The translations under genes and the position numbers were made by a program. This document shows, piece by piece, positions 38,455 to 49,440 of a DNA stretch of 64,000 nt. The stretch's first letter is position 1. Each line of letters opens with the position of its first letter. Under the pieces are notes generated by a model, which saw nothing but the letters and a program-made list of their open reading frames with translations, made no database searches and had not been told where the DNA came from. The stretch is from Ceratodon purpureus (lineage: Eukaryota; Streptophyta; Bryopsida; Pseudoditrichales; Ditrichaceae): the NCBI GenBank assembly GCA_014871385.1, contig CM026426.1:87273026-87337025 (forward strand). Reading direction: 5' to 3'.

Positions 38455-39800
38455 ATGTCTGCAACACCAAACTTACATCGACTCAATCCTGCCCTCTCAC
38501 ACAAACTCTTACAAAAACTCCTCGCCTACAATATCACCACCTTAGACCAACTCACTCTACCCAATGGCACCACTCTTATGTCCCTTGCTGACTTTAAACG
38601 CTACCACTCCACTCTTACCAAATTCGTTGTTAGTGCTTTGCACATTGCCCATCAATTATTTTGTCATACCCCTTGCCAACCCGGATGCCCCCTCCCATGC
38701 CCATATCACCGCCTTCCCTACACTCTCAAAGACGCTTATATCTTACTAAACCACAACATACTGCCCCCCCATTCACCCTTCTAATCCACCCATCCGCCTC
38801 CTTCCATCCCCCCCTTCTAATTTCCTTCGCAACCTTCGCCACTTCCCGATCCATTCCATACTTGCTCACAACCACAGAACATACAATGAATCAAATGGCA
38901 TCACACGAAAAGATACGACATACCTTTGCCAATGGCTTGCACCACACAACCACACTTACCGTAAATGGCTAACCCACCGTAAGCTTATTCCTTGGAGTAT
39001 TGCTGAAATTTGCTCCCATAGCACTAACATCCTCACTCATCAACCAACACAAACATTTCTTCAACTTAATACAAGCCTACTTTTCTACCACCCAACCAAA
39101 AGATTCTTGATACATCCTCCCCGCCACAACAATACCCCTAGCTCATATCTCCAACAATGAATACAACCCGGAGAATGATATTCAAACCACAACCAATACT
39201 ATTCAAACACAATTTGATGCTGCGCATATATACAAAGACACTGGTAGACACCTCATCACCATCCCACAATCTAGACTACAATGGCTTTGGAACCAATATC
39301 ACCTTACCAAAAATGCTCCACATGGCCTTGAACCTCCCACCCAAACATTTGAAACCGAACTTGTTTGGTTATACCAACGATACAAATACCAAATTCCCAA
39401 AAATGACCCCCTACAAGGTGCCCAATACACCATTCCTACCTCCATCTTGGACTCTCTCATCACCACATTTAACATCACCACCTCATACTTCTCTTCTCCT
39501 GTTACCTGCCCCACACAACTCACCCACTACCACTCCCCATTCGCGCGCGATAAAGTCTTTGGCTCTCTTGGACCCGCCTTTGACCATAAATGGACTGGCA
39601 TTGGTTACGCCCACCCCCACAATGCTCCGGATTTCCAACAAACTCTCCACTGGGCCCGACTTGCAGCCAAACATGACCCCGATGCAATCACTATTGTCAT
39701 TTCCCCCGATATCGATTGGTATCACAACTTTCAACCCTACACAGACCATTCCCGGACACTCACATAGTTGCCTTGTTTGCTGCGGACACTATTATCTATG
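38455..39800 (+). pseudogene. LINE ORF2 linker between reverse transcriptase and RNase H
   Basis: Coding-like sequence with LINE composition continues in changing frames. Pieces at 38455-38784 and 39157-39801 contain HTPCQPGCPLPCPYHRLP, a Cys/His-rich patch. No named domain is recognised. Confidence 0.45.
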
Positions 39801-40099
39801 ACAAACCCACCATACCCCCGGAATTAATAATTGATAGGAAAGAACTCTCCACCTTGCGTATACTTTGCATCCACCACCAATCCCGTTGTGTTGGCTCTCT
39901 TGAACTTTTGGCCCAACTCCACCTCATCGCATCCACCCTCCGACTCCCACAACTTCACACACAAATTGCCCCCCCTACCCCTCTCAATACTCGTGTCAAA
40001 CCTAGCAAAAGATGGTCTATCCTCTACTACCCAACCACCTTCAACCCGAATCCAATCATCATCCCCGACCTCCCAAATTATCATACCAACTTGCCCGTT

Positions 40100-41351
40100 A
40101 AATTCCACCCCCAATTCAGTTACTACACAGATGGCTCTTTTATTCCCCCTAAAGAACTTAGCACCGGTGAATGGCTCAGGGAAAAAGCTGGTTATGGCAT
40201 TTATAGCCCTAAAGGTCGTAGTCTTCCCAAACGACTCCACGGCCACTAAAAAATTCTCCGCGCAGAAATGATGGCAATCTTCAAAACACTTCGACTCATC
40301 AACACCCAATACCCTGACGAACCCGCATACATCTTCACCGATTGTCTCAATGTCCTCTACCTCCTTAACACGCACATCAAACACCCCACCTTACACAATA
40401 GTCACCCAGATCAAGTCACCCTTGCCTCCATGGTAGACCTACTCCAACAACGCACACAACCAATTACTCTCTACAAAGTCTACGCACACGTTGCCGTTGC
40501 TGGTAATGAAGAAGCTGACAAATTAGCCAAACTCGGAACATGCAAAGCACATTGCAACGCCAAACATGACTATGAACATGCCCATGCCACCCCTTCCTAC
40601 TTCCAAAAATACGATTGGCCTTCCATTATTTCTGTTCCTGACAAGGGCCCAGTCCGCAATCTCGAAAAACAAATCACCAAATATGACAGAGAAAATAACC
40701 TAGAAATCATAGCAATACAAACCCCCAACATATGCAAATGGACTAGTAATGCAGACATCGATAATGATCTCTCCAATGAATTTTGGAACAACCCCACTAT
40801 TACAGACAGACAGAAATCATGTCTCATCAAATTCCGCATCGGAACTTACATGGGCCAAGCTAGAAAACAACTATTTTTTGAAAGAGATCAATTCCCGTCT
40901 ATCACCTGTCCCATTTGCAACTCTCGTGAACAAATACATGGTTCCATGTCCTCCTCACATGCCAACAACAACACATTCAGTCCCTTCGTGTCAGATGACA
41001 TAACAAAGCAGTCTGGGAAATTAGAAGACTATTAGTCTCCTCTGAAAAATCCTTGTAGCATTATTTGTATGAATGTTGGCACCTTCAACAATGAACCCCT
41101 TGAAAACACCGTTCCTAAGTGGCTCCTACCTTGCACGTGTGGGACACAACGCTGCCATTGTAACTCCCACTTTCGCCTTGATATTCTTTGCGTCAAAGGC
41201 TTACCATACAAGAGTGACCCCCCTACAGAACCTCACCAAGATCTTACTATCCAATTCATTGAATTCACATACTGCAACGACTGTTTCTCCCCTGAAACCC
41301 TCACAGCTAAACGCAACAAATATAATCCCCTAATTGCCAGTATTACTGCCC
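40100..41351 (+). pseudogene. LINE RNase H domain, Cys/His finger and start of the C-terminal domain
   Basis: RNase H residues are visible in order: YYTDGSF (first Asp, about 40120), LRAEMMAIF (Glu, about 40260), IFTDCLN (Asp, about 40335) and VYAHVAVAGNEEADKLAK (His and last Asp, about 40480-40530). After it come CPICNSREQIHGSM, a degenerate Cys/His finger (about 40910), and FSPETLTAKRNKYNPLIASI (about 41285-41340). The frame is broken between the first and second blocks. The reading is cut at 41351 by the 19.1-kb element and resumes at 60461. Confidence 0.8.
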
Positions 41352-41379
41352 GAACACCATATTCGTTATTTTGGGAGAT
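41352..41379 (+). repeat. Left terminal inverted repeat
   Basis: 28 bp starting GAACACCATATTCG, exactly inverted at 60433-60460. Its inner half takes part in a second hairpin: 41367-41379 pairs with 41385-41397 over 13 bp with a 5-base loop, a structure absent from the right end. Confidence 0.9.
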
Positions 41380-41872
41380 TTATCATCTCCCAAAATAATG
41401 CATTAGGTCAGGTCGAGTTAAAATGGGCACAATGGTCCCATACTTGACAAGGAAAAGCTTATAAGCAATTTCCATTAATTTGGGACATGATCACACAGTA
41501 CTAATGGGAAATGAAAGAAGGTAGTGGTTTACTAGAAATACTTGAAAAAATACAAGGTAGGTCGAACCACCCTAAATGAACATCAAACAAATAACAAGAA
41601 ATGGACACAACGGATATGCTCGGAAATCTTATATTATATATATGTGTGGAAATACAAATTAGGTCGACACTCCTTAAATGTTGAATCCGTGACAGGCTCT
41701 TTCAGACCTGTACAAACAATCAAGTTGTTCGACTAACATAGCTGCCTACAGTTTCCGGAGTATGATATGCAATCCAAGAACATACGGACTTCATAATAGT
41801 CCCATGCCAACAAATGTATGTTATCGGCTCTACTTCAGAGATCCAAACTAGGAACTTCAACGCTAGATGTCG

Positions 41873-42204
41873 TTTAGGTCGCCTCGACCTAAATGGCTGT
41901 TATGTGGCAGTACATATGATATAGAATCAACGCTTTAGGGTACTAAGTAAAAAGCTACACTAAGAACTATAGGTGACCTGTTGGTATCCCGCACTCGTAA
42001 AGTACGAACTTCAACGCCAAATGCAGTTTAGGTCGCCTCGACCTAAACTGCGGTCTATAATGTGGTACACATGATAAATAAGGAATGGACAGAAACACTT
42101 AAGTAGTGTTCCCTCCAATTAAATATATGTAATTATCTAGTATTCAAAACATAAATACGCTAGAACTAATACGCTATAACTGATCAGGTCGACTCGAGCT
42201 AAAC
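41873..42204. repeat. Left subterminal palindromes
   Basis: Two near-perfect palindromes of the TTTAGGTCG / CGACCTAAA type lie at 41873-41893 and 42027-42047, and a hybrid site at 42184-42204 joins a GGTC half to a GCTC half. The first two are embedded in a longer direct repeat (GAACTTCAACGC...), 154 bp apart. Weaker half-sites are at about 41405, 41558 and 41658. A further stretch to 42324 has no gene. Confidence 0.8.
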
Positions 42205-42324
42205 ATCTACCTTTGTCTTGAAAACAGAAGGGACGAACGGTATTCAGTTCAGTCGTCTTCAAACGAATATAAGGGATCTGACTAAATTCAGAACTTCAAG
42301 ACCACCAACTTCAAAGCTACATGT

Positions 42325-45225
42325 TTATTCAGAATCCGGAGACACAAATCTCTCCAAGGAGGCCTTTATAATGTCCAGTTGTTTCAGTGGGATCTTCAGC
42401 GTTGGATCCTTGCCAACGCCCCGGTCGTTGACATTTTTTTTAACTTTTGATTTCCAAGCTATTATGACTGCATTAGTACTCTGCCACGACTCGGGTACAT
42501 CCTTCTCAACTGTCCAACGAAGTCTCCCATCCACATCCCAGCCGGTATAGAATTTCAAAACATTTTCATCTCGGGAAATTGGGCGGTAGAACTCTACTTG
42601 GAGCGTGTTTGGGAGGTCAGGGTTCGAATTAGGGTCAGTCAAAGCCCGCGCAAGCCAAAAAGGACGATCGTCTTCATCGCAGGGTCGTAATGCTAAGAAG
42701 TACCCTGCAAAAAGGTCTCGCGCAACACGGAACGACGGTCCTGGGCGATCTCGTTTGTGACCAACAAAGTGATCATCCTCTGCGAACTCCTCGCGCAAAG
42801 TTCCATCTTCCTGAAACTCGTCTTCGACGGAGTGAGCGAGCCGCGTGGATGGCCAAAAACCATGCTCCAAGGCGGGGACAACATCAAAGGGAATGGAAAG
42901 AGCCTGTTTAACATCGTTCCAATAGTATGAGAGTGGCTCATAGATTCTTCTGGACTCGACTGAATCCGAAGATAGCCTCTCCCAATGATCTACAAAACCC
43001 GACAAGCCCTTAATCACATCAGGCAGGTGCCGCATCTCGCGAGGCGCCACGGCACCAGGAACACCACGGGGCCATAAAGATCGACCTTCTGAATCCTCCT
43101 TCCACAACTTGATGCCACAACCATCTCCTTTTGGCAACCAGTCGTCGTCGTGACAGAAGATTTTATACTTCATGACTGGGCATCCTGAAGAATCTACATA
43201 GAATTTGAACTGATGAGCTTTAGTGTGACCCATTAACGTATCGTCGCCATCAAGCATCCACTCCGCGATGAATTTCTTGAAATCTGGGACCTCCTGAATA
43301 AGATGCGGAATTGTTGGTACTGCTTCATGTTTCATGAAGGACTTCATGAGGAGAGGTACTGTGGGGAAGTCCTCCCTCCGCAAAGCCATGCTCCATCGCC
43401 CGAAAAGGGCATCAATATCGTCATGAGTATGGCCGATCAGCATGAAATTCACGTACACTTCGCGAAACACCCGCTTCGCGACTAATAGGGACCAGAATGA
43501 AAATACAAACCTATTCTTGTTATCACTGACAGCGTTATCCATTTGGACGTTAAGAATGGGAGGCAAGGGTTTAGCAGCAACACGAACCTCAGGAGGAGGG
43601 CCAAGAGGATCCAAACACATCTCTGAACCATGCAAAAGCGCGGCATACAATGGGTGGGAAGGATTCTCTTGAAAGAGTTCCCTAGAGGTGGATTTAGGGG
43701 GTGACTCAAGGTCCCGAAGGAGCTTCGCAAACGATCCAACCGTGTAATTAGCGTCGTGTGAGTAAATGTCAAGGCCATAATGGGCGTAACGTTGGTCCAC
43801 ATGCCCATGAGCAAGCATTCCCGTGACAGCGAGAGGAAGCTTCATGAGACCGTCTAAGTGTTTGACCTTGTGGGATAAGGCCGGCGACGCCGTCTTCGAG
43901 TGGTCCATCTTGTCATGCATAATAGTAAGAACTTCATGCGGAGTAGCCTTCGACCTGAATCGATTTAGGTAGTACAAGTCCCTATGCGCCATTGCAGAGT
44001 CATTGTGCAGCCTCATTTTCTTAGACCACAACAGGGACGCCTGAGATCCTGTAACCGTCAACTTCTTCTGGGACTGGAACTCATCACATTTTGAGCAACG
44101 AGCGAAGTTGTCTCCTGCCCGTTTGGCGTAATAATCTGGATAGCTAAGCCTCCTGATCTTGCTCAAGTTAGAAGCGGACATAGGAGGCAATCCGCAGTCC
44201 GCTAAATGCTCATCGAGGATGGGAATCTGTTCCTTCCATTTGAAACTGGAAGGCAGAACTTTAGCTACAACTGTCTCCCCTGAAGGCAGAACACGACTCT
44301 TGTGGGGCATGTGGTCGGCATGCCTGTCCAGGATGGCCCCTAGGACGGCAGTTGCTACGACTGTGTGATTTCGAGGTTTACGTAAACCAGTATTACCGTG
44401 AAATTGAGCCTCGAAACCAGCAGCAGCATACTGGGCATTTCTATAGAATGTACTGGAGCTCACTCCCATAATCTTCATCCAGGCGAAGGGGCAAACATCT
44501 ATGCCCTCCAGAGTCACCACACTCTTCCCCGCTGAATTCTTGTGGATCTGTCTATGCACGTCGAGCTTTATGTGATTACGGAACTGCACTGTGGTCTTGT
44601 CGTACATACGCGACCGTAGACTAGAGATTTTATCTCTGGGATAGTGTTGGACGCATAGGTGAGCGCAGCACGTGTTTGCCGCTACAGAGTTGATAGATGG
44701 CTGGGTCATCAGAAACTCAGCGTGACGTGATATAGGAGGGGGGGTAATCCTAGAGGAGTTATCATACGATCGGGTACGATCTCCCAGGGATCGGTTACGC
44801 TCCGCAACCCAACGGTTATACACATCACGTTGACTATGGTGCTCTAGGCTAACTCCATCCAGATAGACGTGGCTGATAGGCCACGTTTTGAAGGAGTACC
44901 TCCAATCATCCTCTGACTCTTCTTCGACCAAAGAACTTGATACCTGGACGACGACTACGGAATCACCAAGGGGACCAACCGTGTCAGATACCAAGCTGGA
45001 CAGTGGGTTCCGGATCAAACCTTCTGCTAACGGGATATTGTCGTCACTATATATTGTTACAGTCTTGTTCTGCCATTGTCTTGAGGGTACAACCACGAAG
45101 TCTGGAAGGTCTGGGTTTACGGGCACTTCAACGGGTACCTCGTCATCGGAGACATAGTCCATTGTACCTGGAATGCAACAGACCCAATTTTGTGAGAACA
45201 TATTATACTCCTTAAAGAGAATCAA
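42325..45225 (-). CDS. DUF7869-type transposase-like protein (966 aa)
   Basis: A long intact frame in this element. Motifs typical of DUF7869 proteins are visible: a Cys-rich patch (CCAHLCVQHYPRDKI, about 186-200), FAWMKIMGVSSSTFYR (247-262), CSKCDEF (377-383), MHDKMDHSKTASP (436-448), NVQMDNAVSDNKNRFVF (559-575) and IGHTHDDIDALFGRWS (597-612). The spacing of D438/D441, D563 and D602-D605 suggests an RNase H-like DDE/D catalytic core; this is my inference. The C-terminal part (836-925) resembles a small chromatin-reader-like domain (GYFLALRPCDEDD, PFWLARAL, WDVDGRLRW). M22 (45162) is an equally good start. It is the best candidate for the enzyme that moves the 19.1-kb element. Five palindromes lie just upstream and may control it. 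Confidence 0.7.
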   Translation of the reverse strand: MILFKEYNMFSQNWVCCIPGTMDYVSDDEVPVEVPVNPDLPDFVVVPSRQWQNKTVTIYSDDNIPLAEGLIRNPLSSLVSDTVGPLGDSVVVVQVSSSLVEEESEDDWRYSFKTWPISHVYLDGVSLEHHSQRDVYNRWVAERNRSLGDRTRSYDNSSRITPPPISRHAEFLMTQPSINSVAANTCCAHLCVQHYPRDKISSLRSRMYDKTTVQFRNHIKLDVHRQIHKNSAGKSVVTLEGIDVCPFAWMKIMGVSSSTFYRNAQYAAAGFEAQFHGNTGLRKPRNHTVVATAVLGAILDRHADHMPHKSRVLPSGETVVAKVLPSSFKWKEQIPILDEHLADCGLPPMSASNLSKIRRLSYPDYYAKRAGDNFARCSKCDEFQSQKKLTVTGSQASLLWSKKMRLHNDSAMAHRDLYYLNRFRSKATPHEVLTIMHDKMDHSKTASPALSHKVKHLDGLMKLPLAVTGMLAHGHVDQRYAHYGLDIYSHDANYTVGSFAKLLRDLESPPKSTSRELFQENPSHPLYAALLHGSEMCLDPLGPPPEVRVAAKPLPPILNVQMDNAVSDNKNRFVFSFWSLLVAKRVFREVYVNFMLIGHTHDDIDALFGRWSMALRREDFPTVPLLMKSFMKHEAVPTIPHLIQEVPDFKKFIAEWMLDGDDTLMGHTKAHQFKFYVDSSGCPVMKYKIFCHDDDWLPKGDGCGIKLWKEDSEGRSLWPRGVPGAVAPREMRHLPDVIKGLSGFVDHWERLSSDSVESRRIYEPLSYYWNDVKQALSIPFDVVPALEHGFWPSTRLAHSVEDEFQEDGTLREEFAEDDHFVGHKRDRPGPSFRVARDLFAGYFLALRPCDEDDRPFWLARALTDPNSNPDLPNTLQVEFYRPISRDENVLKFYTGWDVDGRLRWTVEKDVPESWQSTNAVIIAWKSKVKKNVNDRGVGKDPTLKIPLKQLDIIKASLERFVSPDSE

Positions 45226-45257
45226 TCTCTAAATTTGAGAACTTATCCCAGGCGCAG

Positions 45258-45467
45258 TTTAGCTCGAGTCGAGCTAAACTGTTCCTGGACTATGGGAAGC
45301 ATGAGTTTAGCTCGAGTCGAGCTAAACTGTTGCTGCCCTTTAGATGCAGAAGTTTAGCTCGACTCGAGCTAAACTCATGCTGCCCTTTGGATGCAGAAGT
45401 TCAGCTCGACTCGAGCTAAACTCATGATGCCCTTTGGATGCAGCAGTTTAGCTCGACTCGAGCTAAA
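45258..45467. repeat. Five palindromes in a 47-bp tandem array at the transposase promoter
   Basis: 21-bp palindromes with arm TTTAGCTCGA start at 45258, 45306, 45353, 45400 (one base changed) and 45447. The spacers between the last four are near-identical (CTGCCCTTTGGATGCAG). The array lies 30-240 bp upstream of the 966-aa gene. Confidence 0.9.
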
Positions 45468-45479
45468 CATCTGTCCGCA

Positions 45480-45960
45480 AAAAGCGGCGTTTTAATAGGT
45501 GCTTGCATCTTTGGGATTCTGAGTCGCAGACTCAGAGTACGCTTACGGTGTCCGCTCTAAAACGTCTGTAAGAAGTAAAGAGAGACACTGCAAATACACC
45601 ATGACTTGAAACAATGGAAAGCATACAACAACCAGAAATGAATGAAGTGTACTGATGATCGGAGAAAACTAAAGAGAAGACGTACAAGAGAAACGGCGCA
45701 ATACAGCTTCCGCCCAGAAAACAACCACCTCCAAGTGAGCGCCGAGAGCTCCTACAAGCGAGAGAAGCAAGTGAGTAGAGAAAAGACTTCAAGCGGGGAC
45801 GATTCCAGAGGTCATTCTTTAACGTGTGACCGTTTTCATGCCGCTTCAGTTTTGAAAATAGGCGGGAATCATGCATGACCATTCGACCCTCCACATTTCG
45901 GGGTGTGAGAAAGCGCGGGAAATACCACTTTCCACACTTCTCGGCCCTTTAGATAGATGC
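45480..45960 (-). promoter_or_regulatory. Probable promoter region with E2F-like sites
   Basis: GC-richer than the DNA to the right. It holds GCGCGGGAAA (45913-45922) and GGCGGGAA (45861-45868), both like E2F/DP sites, and a palindrome CTGAGTC-GCA-GACTCAG at about 45519-45535. Overlapping open frames on both strands (45532-45894 minus, 45642-45878 plus) have no recognised motif. It may drive the 966-aa gene. Confidence 0.4.
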
Positions 45961-46062
45961 AGATGCGAAATATTTGGTGCATTTAATCAAATGGGATGGG
46001 TTGGAAGTCCCTATAGCGCCAGATAGAGTGTTGACTTTTGGCCGCGAACTTTTCTTCCTCTA

Positions 46063-46156
46063 TCAGGGTTCAGGGTTTAGGGTATAGGGTTCAGGGTTAA
46101 GGGTTTAGGGTCTTAGGTCCAGGGTCAAGGGTTTAGGGTATTAGGGTTAAGGCATT
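46063..46156. repeat. Interstitial telomere-like repeats
   Basis: About twelve degenerate copies of TTTAGGG and variants (TTCAGGG, GTTAAGGG, TATAGGG) in tandem. TTTAGGG is the plant-type telomere repeat. It marks the left side of the AT-rich island. Confidence 0.75.
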
Positions 46157-46639
46157 TTTAGGGACATTAAATATGTCGTACATGGAATAAAATTAAATCG
46201 AAAATTGTTTGAACCTAATTGAAATTCGTGAGTCTGGTTGATACAGGGAAGTATATCGTTGCAAATATTCATACCTCCATTTACTAAATATGTATTTTTC
46301 CTCAATTTCATTATTATATATCATATATGAAATCAAATTTAGAAACATTTATTTATTCTATAAATTTAGTCAGATATAATTATCATGTATATATATTCAT
46401 GTACTTTTATTTATGTCTCTATTTATTTCATAATGTGTTCTTTACGCCGTGAATGGTGTAGATTTGTTCTTTCATTTTTGGAACTCTACATCTTAACATG
46501 TATATTTTTAATATACATGTTAGGATTATAATATATATAATATAATTATATATTCATTTACAAGTAGGTACTAATATATTTATTAACAATTTAATGTCCA
46601 CTTAAGAATAGTACGAGAATAATTAACTAAAATCTAATG

Positions 46640-47375
46640 TATACAAATCTTAAAATGATATACAAGTATATTCAAGTATATACGCAATACATTGTTAAAA
46701 ATAATAGTATTAGATTATAGAATTTAATTCATTTCTCATGGCAAATTATATACGTTTTTTAGAAGATTGAATTTTTTATATTTAATCATGAGACGCAAAT
46801 ATTTGAACCATGGTATGCCTTGTATGATAGGCATGGGGTGAAAGTACGTTGACCTAAATGTAAGCCTAATATTCTTAAAGTACATGATAGTATCATAATT
46901 TAATTATAATATTATAATATAGTATAGTATACTAAGGCTCTAATATATTCATTTACAATTTTAGAATTAATTATTGATTATAATATGAGAATCATAATCT
47001 ATATTCAAGTATATACAAATCTAAAAATGATATACAAATATATTCAAGTATATATACGAAGTACATTGTTAAAAATAATAGTATTTGATTATAGAAATCA
47101 ATTCATATATTATGGCAAATTCTTTATATTTTTTAAAAGGTTTATGGTTTTTTATATATATTCATGAGAAGCGAATATTTAAACCATGGTATGCCTTGTA
47201 TGATTGGCATGGAAATTACACAAACCTTAATCAATTCATTAATGTTGTACCTTGACTTCTATTTGTACAATTTTATTACATTCTAATAAGAAAGTGGAAT
47301 GTTTGGTTCATTCATTTTAAAAAAAATAACTCATAAATTATGGATTCAAATGAAACGTATTAAACCAATGATCAT
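46640..47375 (+). repeat. Left arm of a long foldback, with an internal tandem copy
   Basis: 46840-47375 is inverted at 48800-49440 with strong but imperfect similarity, for example ACAATTTTATTACATTCTAA here and its reverse complement at about 48886. Within the left arm, 46670-46840 and 47030-47215 are direct copies of one another (both end near CATGGTATGCCTTGTATGAT). Confidence 0.75.
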
Positions 47376-47677
47376 AATTATAATTATAGTATTAATATAT
47401 AATGTCGAGAGAGGCTCTAGATGCTTGACTAAGCATACAATCCCATTAATCAATTCTTTAATAATAGAGTAAAATGACACATTTCAGTAAATCCGGACTT
47501 TCAAAAGCCCACATCGGTCAAAGTCCCGTTACCGAGTCTAGTCAAAGTCCCCTTCGTTACTCTGGAACATTCGGCTTCCCCCAATGCCGCTTCATAAGCA
47601 TAAGTTCCTGAGGGCGACGAAACAGTAATTTCATTCTTAGTTTCCCTTTTGTTTCATCTGCTTCTAGTTCATTTGCC

Positions 47678-48208
47678 GTGATGAGGAGGGCGGGCGGTGG
47701 TTTTAGGGTGTCAAGTTACTCGCCAGACGAGTGGGAGCCCGTTGTTTTCCCACAGGGAGTGGAGGAGCTTCGTCCATGGTTTATGGCGGTGGAACGCGCC
47801 CGTGGTCGCGGCGTAGAGATTCCTCCGTGGAACCTCATTGCACGCCAAATGCAGCCTGGTGTGGAGTGGAATTGGACTATTGCACATGGTCTAGAGCAAG
47901 TGGAGATTATGAACGCTTCCAACATCGATTTCCCCCTCACCTCCAACGAGGGCTTCTCCATGGCTGATTCTAATGAGGATGAGTGGCAGCCGGTTGTTTG
48001 GCCACAAGGAGTGGAGGAGGTTCGTCCGTGGTTTATGGCGGTGGAACGCGCCCGTGGTTGCGGCGTAGAGATTCCCCCATGGAACTACATTGCACGCGTA
48101 ATGCAGCCTGGTGCGGAGTGGGATTGGACTCTTGCACATACTCTAGAGCTAGTGGCGATTATGACCGCTTCTAACATCGATTTTCCCCTCACCTCTGGGG
48201 AGGTCTGA
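47678..48208 (+). CDS. Two-repeat DEW protein of unknown function (176 aa)
   Basis: A single-exon frame encodes two tandem 84-residue units, from residues 17 and 101. Each begins DEW(E/Q)PVV(F/W)PQGVEE and continues RPWFMAVERARG, GVEIPPWN, IAR, MQPG, EW, WT, AH, ending ASNIDFPLTS. By eye the units agree at about 60 of 73 residues. The family is not recognised. It is GC-rich in an AT-rich island and lies in the loop of a long foldback, so it is probably cargo of a mobile unit. No signal peptide or membrane segment is seen. The base sequence just after the stop repeats the linker of the first unit, hinting at a lost third unit. The start at 47678 has MM; the second Met is equally possible. Confidence 0.6.
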   Translation: MMRRAGGGFRVSSYSPDEWEPVVFPQGVEELRPWFMAVERARGRGVEIPPWNLIARQMQPGVEWNWTIAHGLEQVEIMNASNIDFPLTSNEGFSMADSNEDEWQPVVWPQGVEEVRPWFMAVERARGCGVEIPPWNYIARVMQPGAEWDWTLAHTLELVAIMTASNIDFPLTSGEV

Positions 48209-48799
48209 TTCTAATGAGGAGGGGAGCGTGGATTTGGGGAGCCCACCACATGAATGAGTAGGTGAATTGTTATCTCCTCGGAACCCTTAACCTTGTCCTC
48301 AGTTTGATGTTTTCATAATAATAGATTGCGTTTGCTGTATGTGGTGCGCAGCATTGTAGTGGCTCATGCTGTGTTCGTTCTGATTGTTAGGAGGATGAGT
48401 CCTTGCTTTTGACATGCACTTTTCCGTTTTGAACCCTAAACATCATACCATCTGATCCTGTTTTTATCTTTTCTCCAGAACTCGCAGGCATCTTCCATAT
48501 ACTTCTACGATTTTACTTTTTGCTGCTAAACACCTCAGATATGGAATGGGGACTCCAGGAGTAGTTAGCACAACCGTTAGATTATACAATATTTGGAAAC
48601 CATAGATGTGAAAAGATATGACTTTCATCTTTTGGTAACTTTTGCTGCTGGTATTCCCCGTGTGGATTGTAAACTATTTTTGGAATGGAATGCCTTCAAA
48701 ACAGGGCTCTTCTAGACGAAAACCAGTGTTTCATTTGATGCTTTCATATTTGTGTATTTCGTATTCTTATATGTCCATGCTAACTAGTAAATGTAGTAG

Positions 48800-49440
48800 T
48801 AAATTTCGTTTGAATCTATGAATTATGAATTCTGTATTTTAAAATTATGCAAATGAAGCAATCATTCCACTCTCTTATTAGAATGTAATAAAATTGTAAA
48901 AATATTAGTCAAGGTAGAACGTGAAAGAATTGATTAAAACTATTGTAATATACATGCTAATCATACAAGGCATATATATGAAGTACATTGTTAAAAATAC
49001 TAATTATATATAAAATTGAAGTATTATTATCATTAAATGCTAATCATACAAGGCATTCCATTATTATCAATAACTATAATACTATTAATGATAACTATAA
49101 TACTACTAAAGCATTTATAGTATAATACTATTAATGATAACTATAATACTATTAATGATAACTATAATACTATTAAATCATTAATAGTATTATAGTTATT
49201 ATTATTTTAAAAATGCTAATCATACAAGGCATACCATGAATATACTTATATATCATTTTTAGATTTGTATATAGATTTGAATATAGATTATAATTCTAGT
49301 ATTATTATCATTAATTAAATATAAAATTGTAAATGAATATATTAGTATCTTAGTAAACTATACTATATTATTATATTATAAATAAATTATGATACTAACA
49401 TGTACTTTAAGAATATGATGACAACATTTATGTAAATATG
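48800..49440 (-). repeat. Right arm of the long foldback
   Basis: Inverted relative to 46840-47375. It has extra AT-rich tandem units at about 49070-49190 (repeats of ACTATAATACTATTA). The GCTAATCATACAAGGCAT word occurs three times (48956, 49043, 49214). Confidence 0.75.

Noticed and set aside
46063-46156. A true chromosome end
   Set aside because: The repeats are degenerate, short and flanked on both sides by element sequence.
47716-47961. Antisense and overlapping open frames around the DEW gene
   Set aside because: They are shadows of the GC-rich coding strand; only the plus-strand frame shows the repeated domain.
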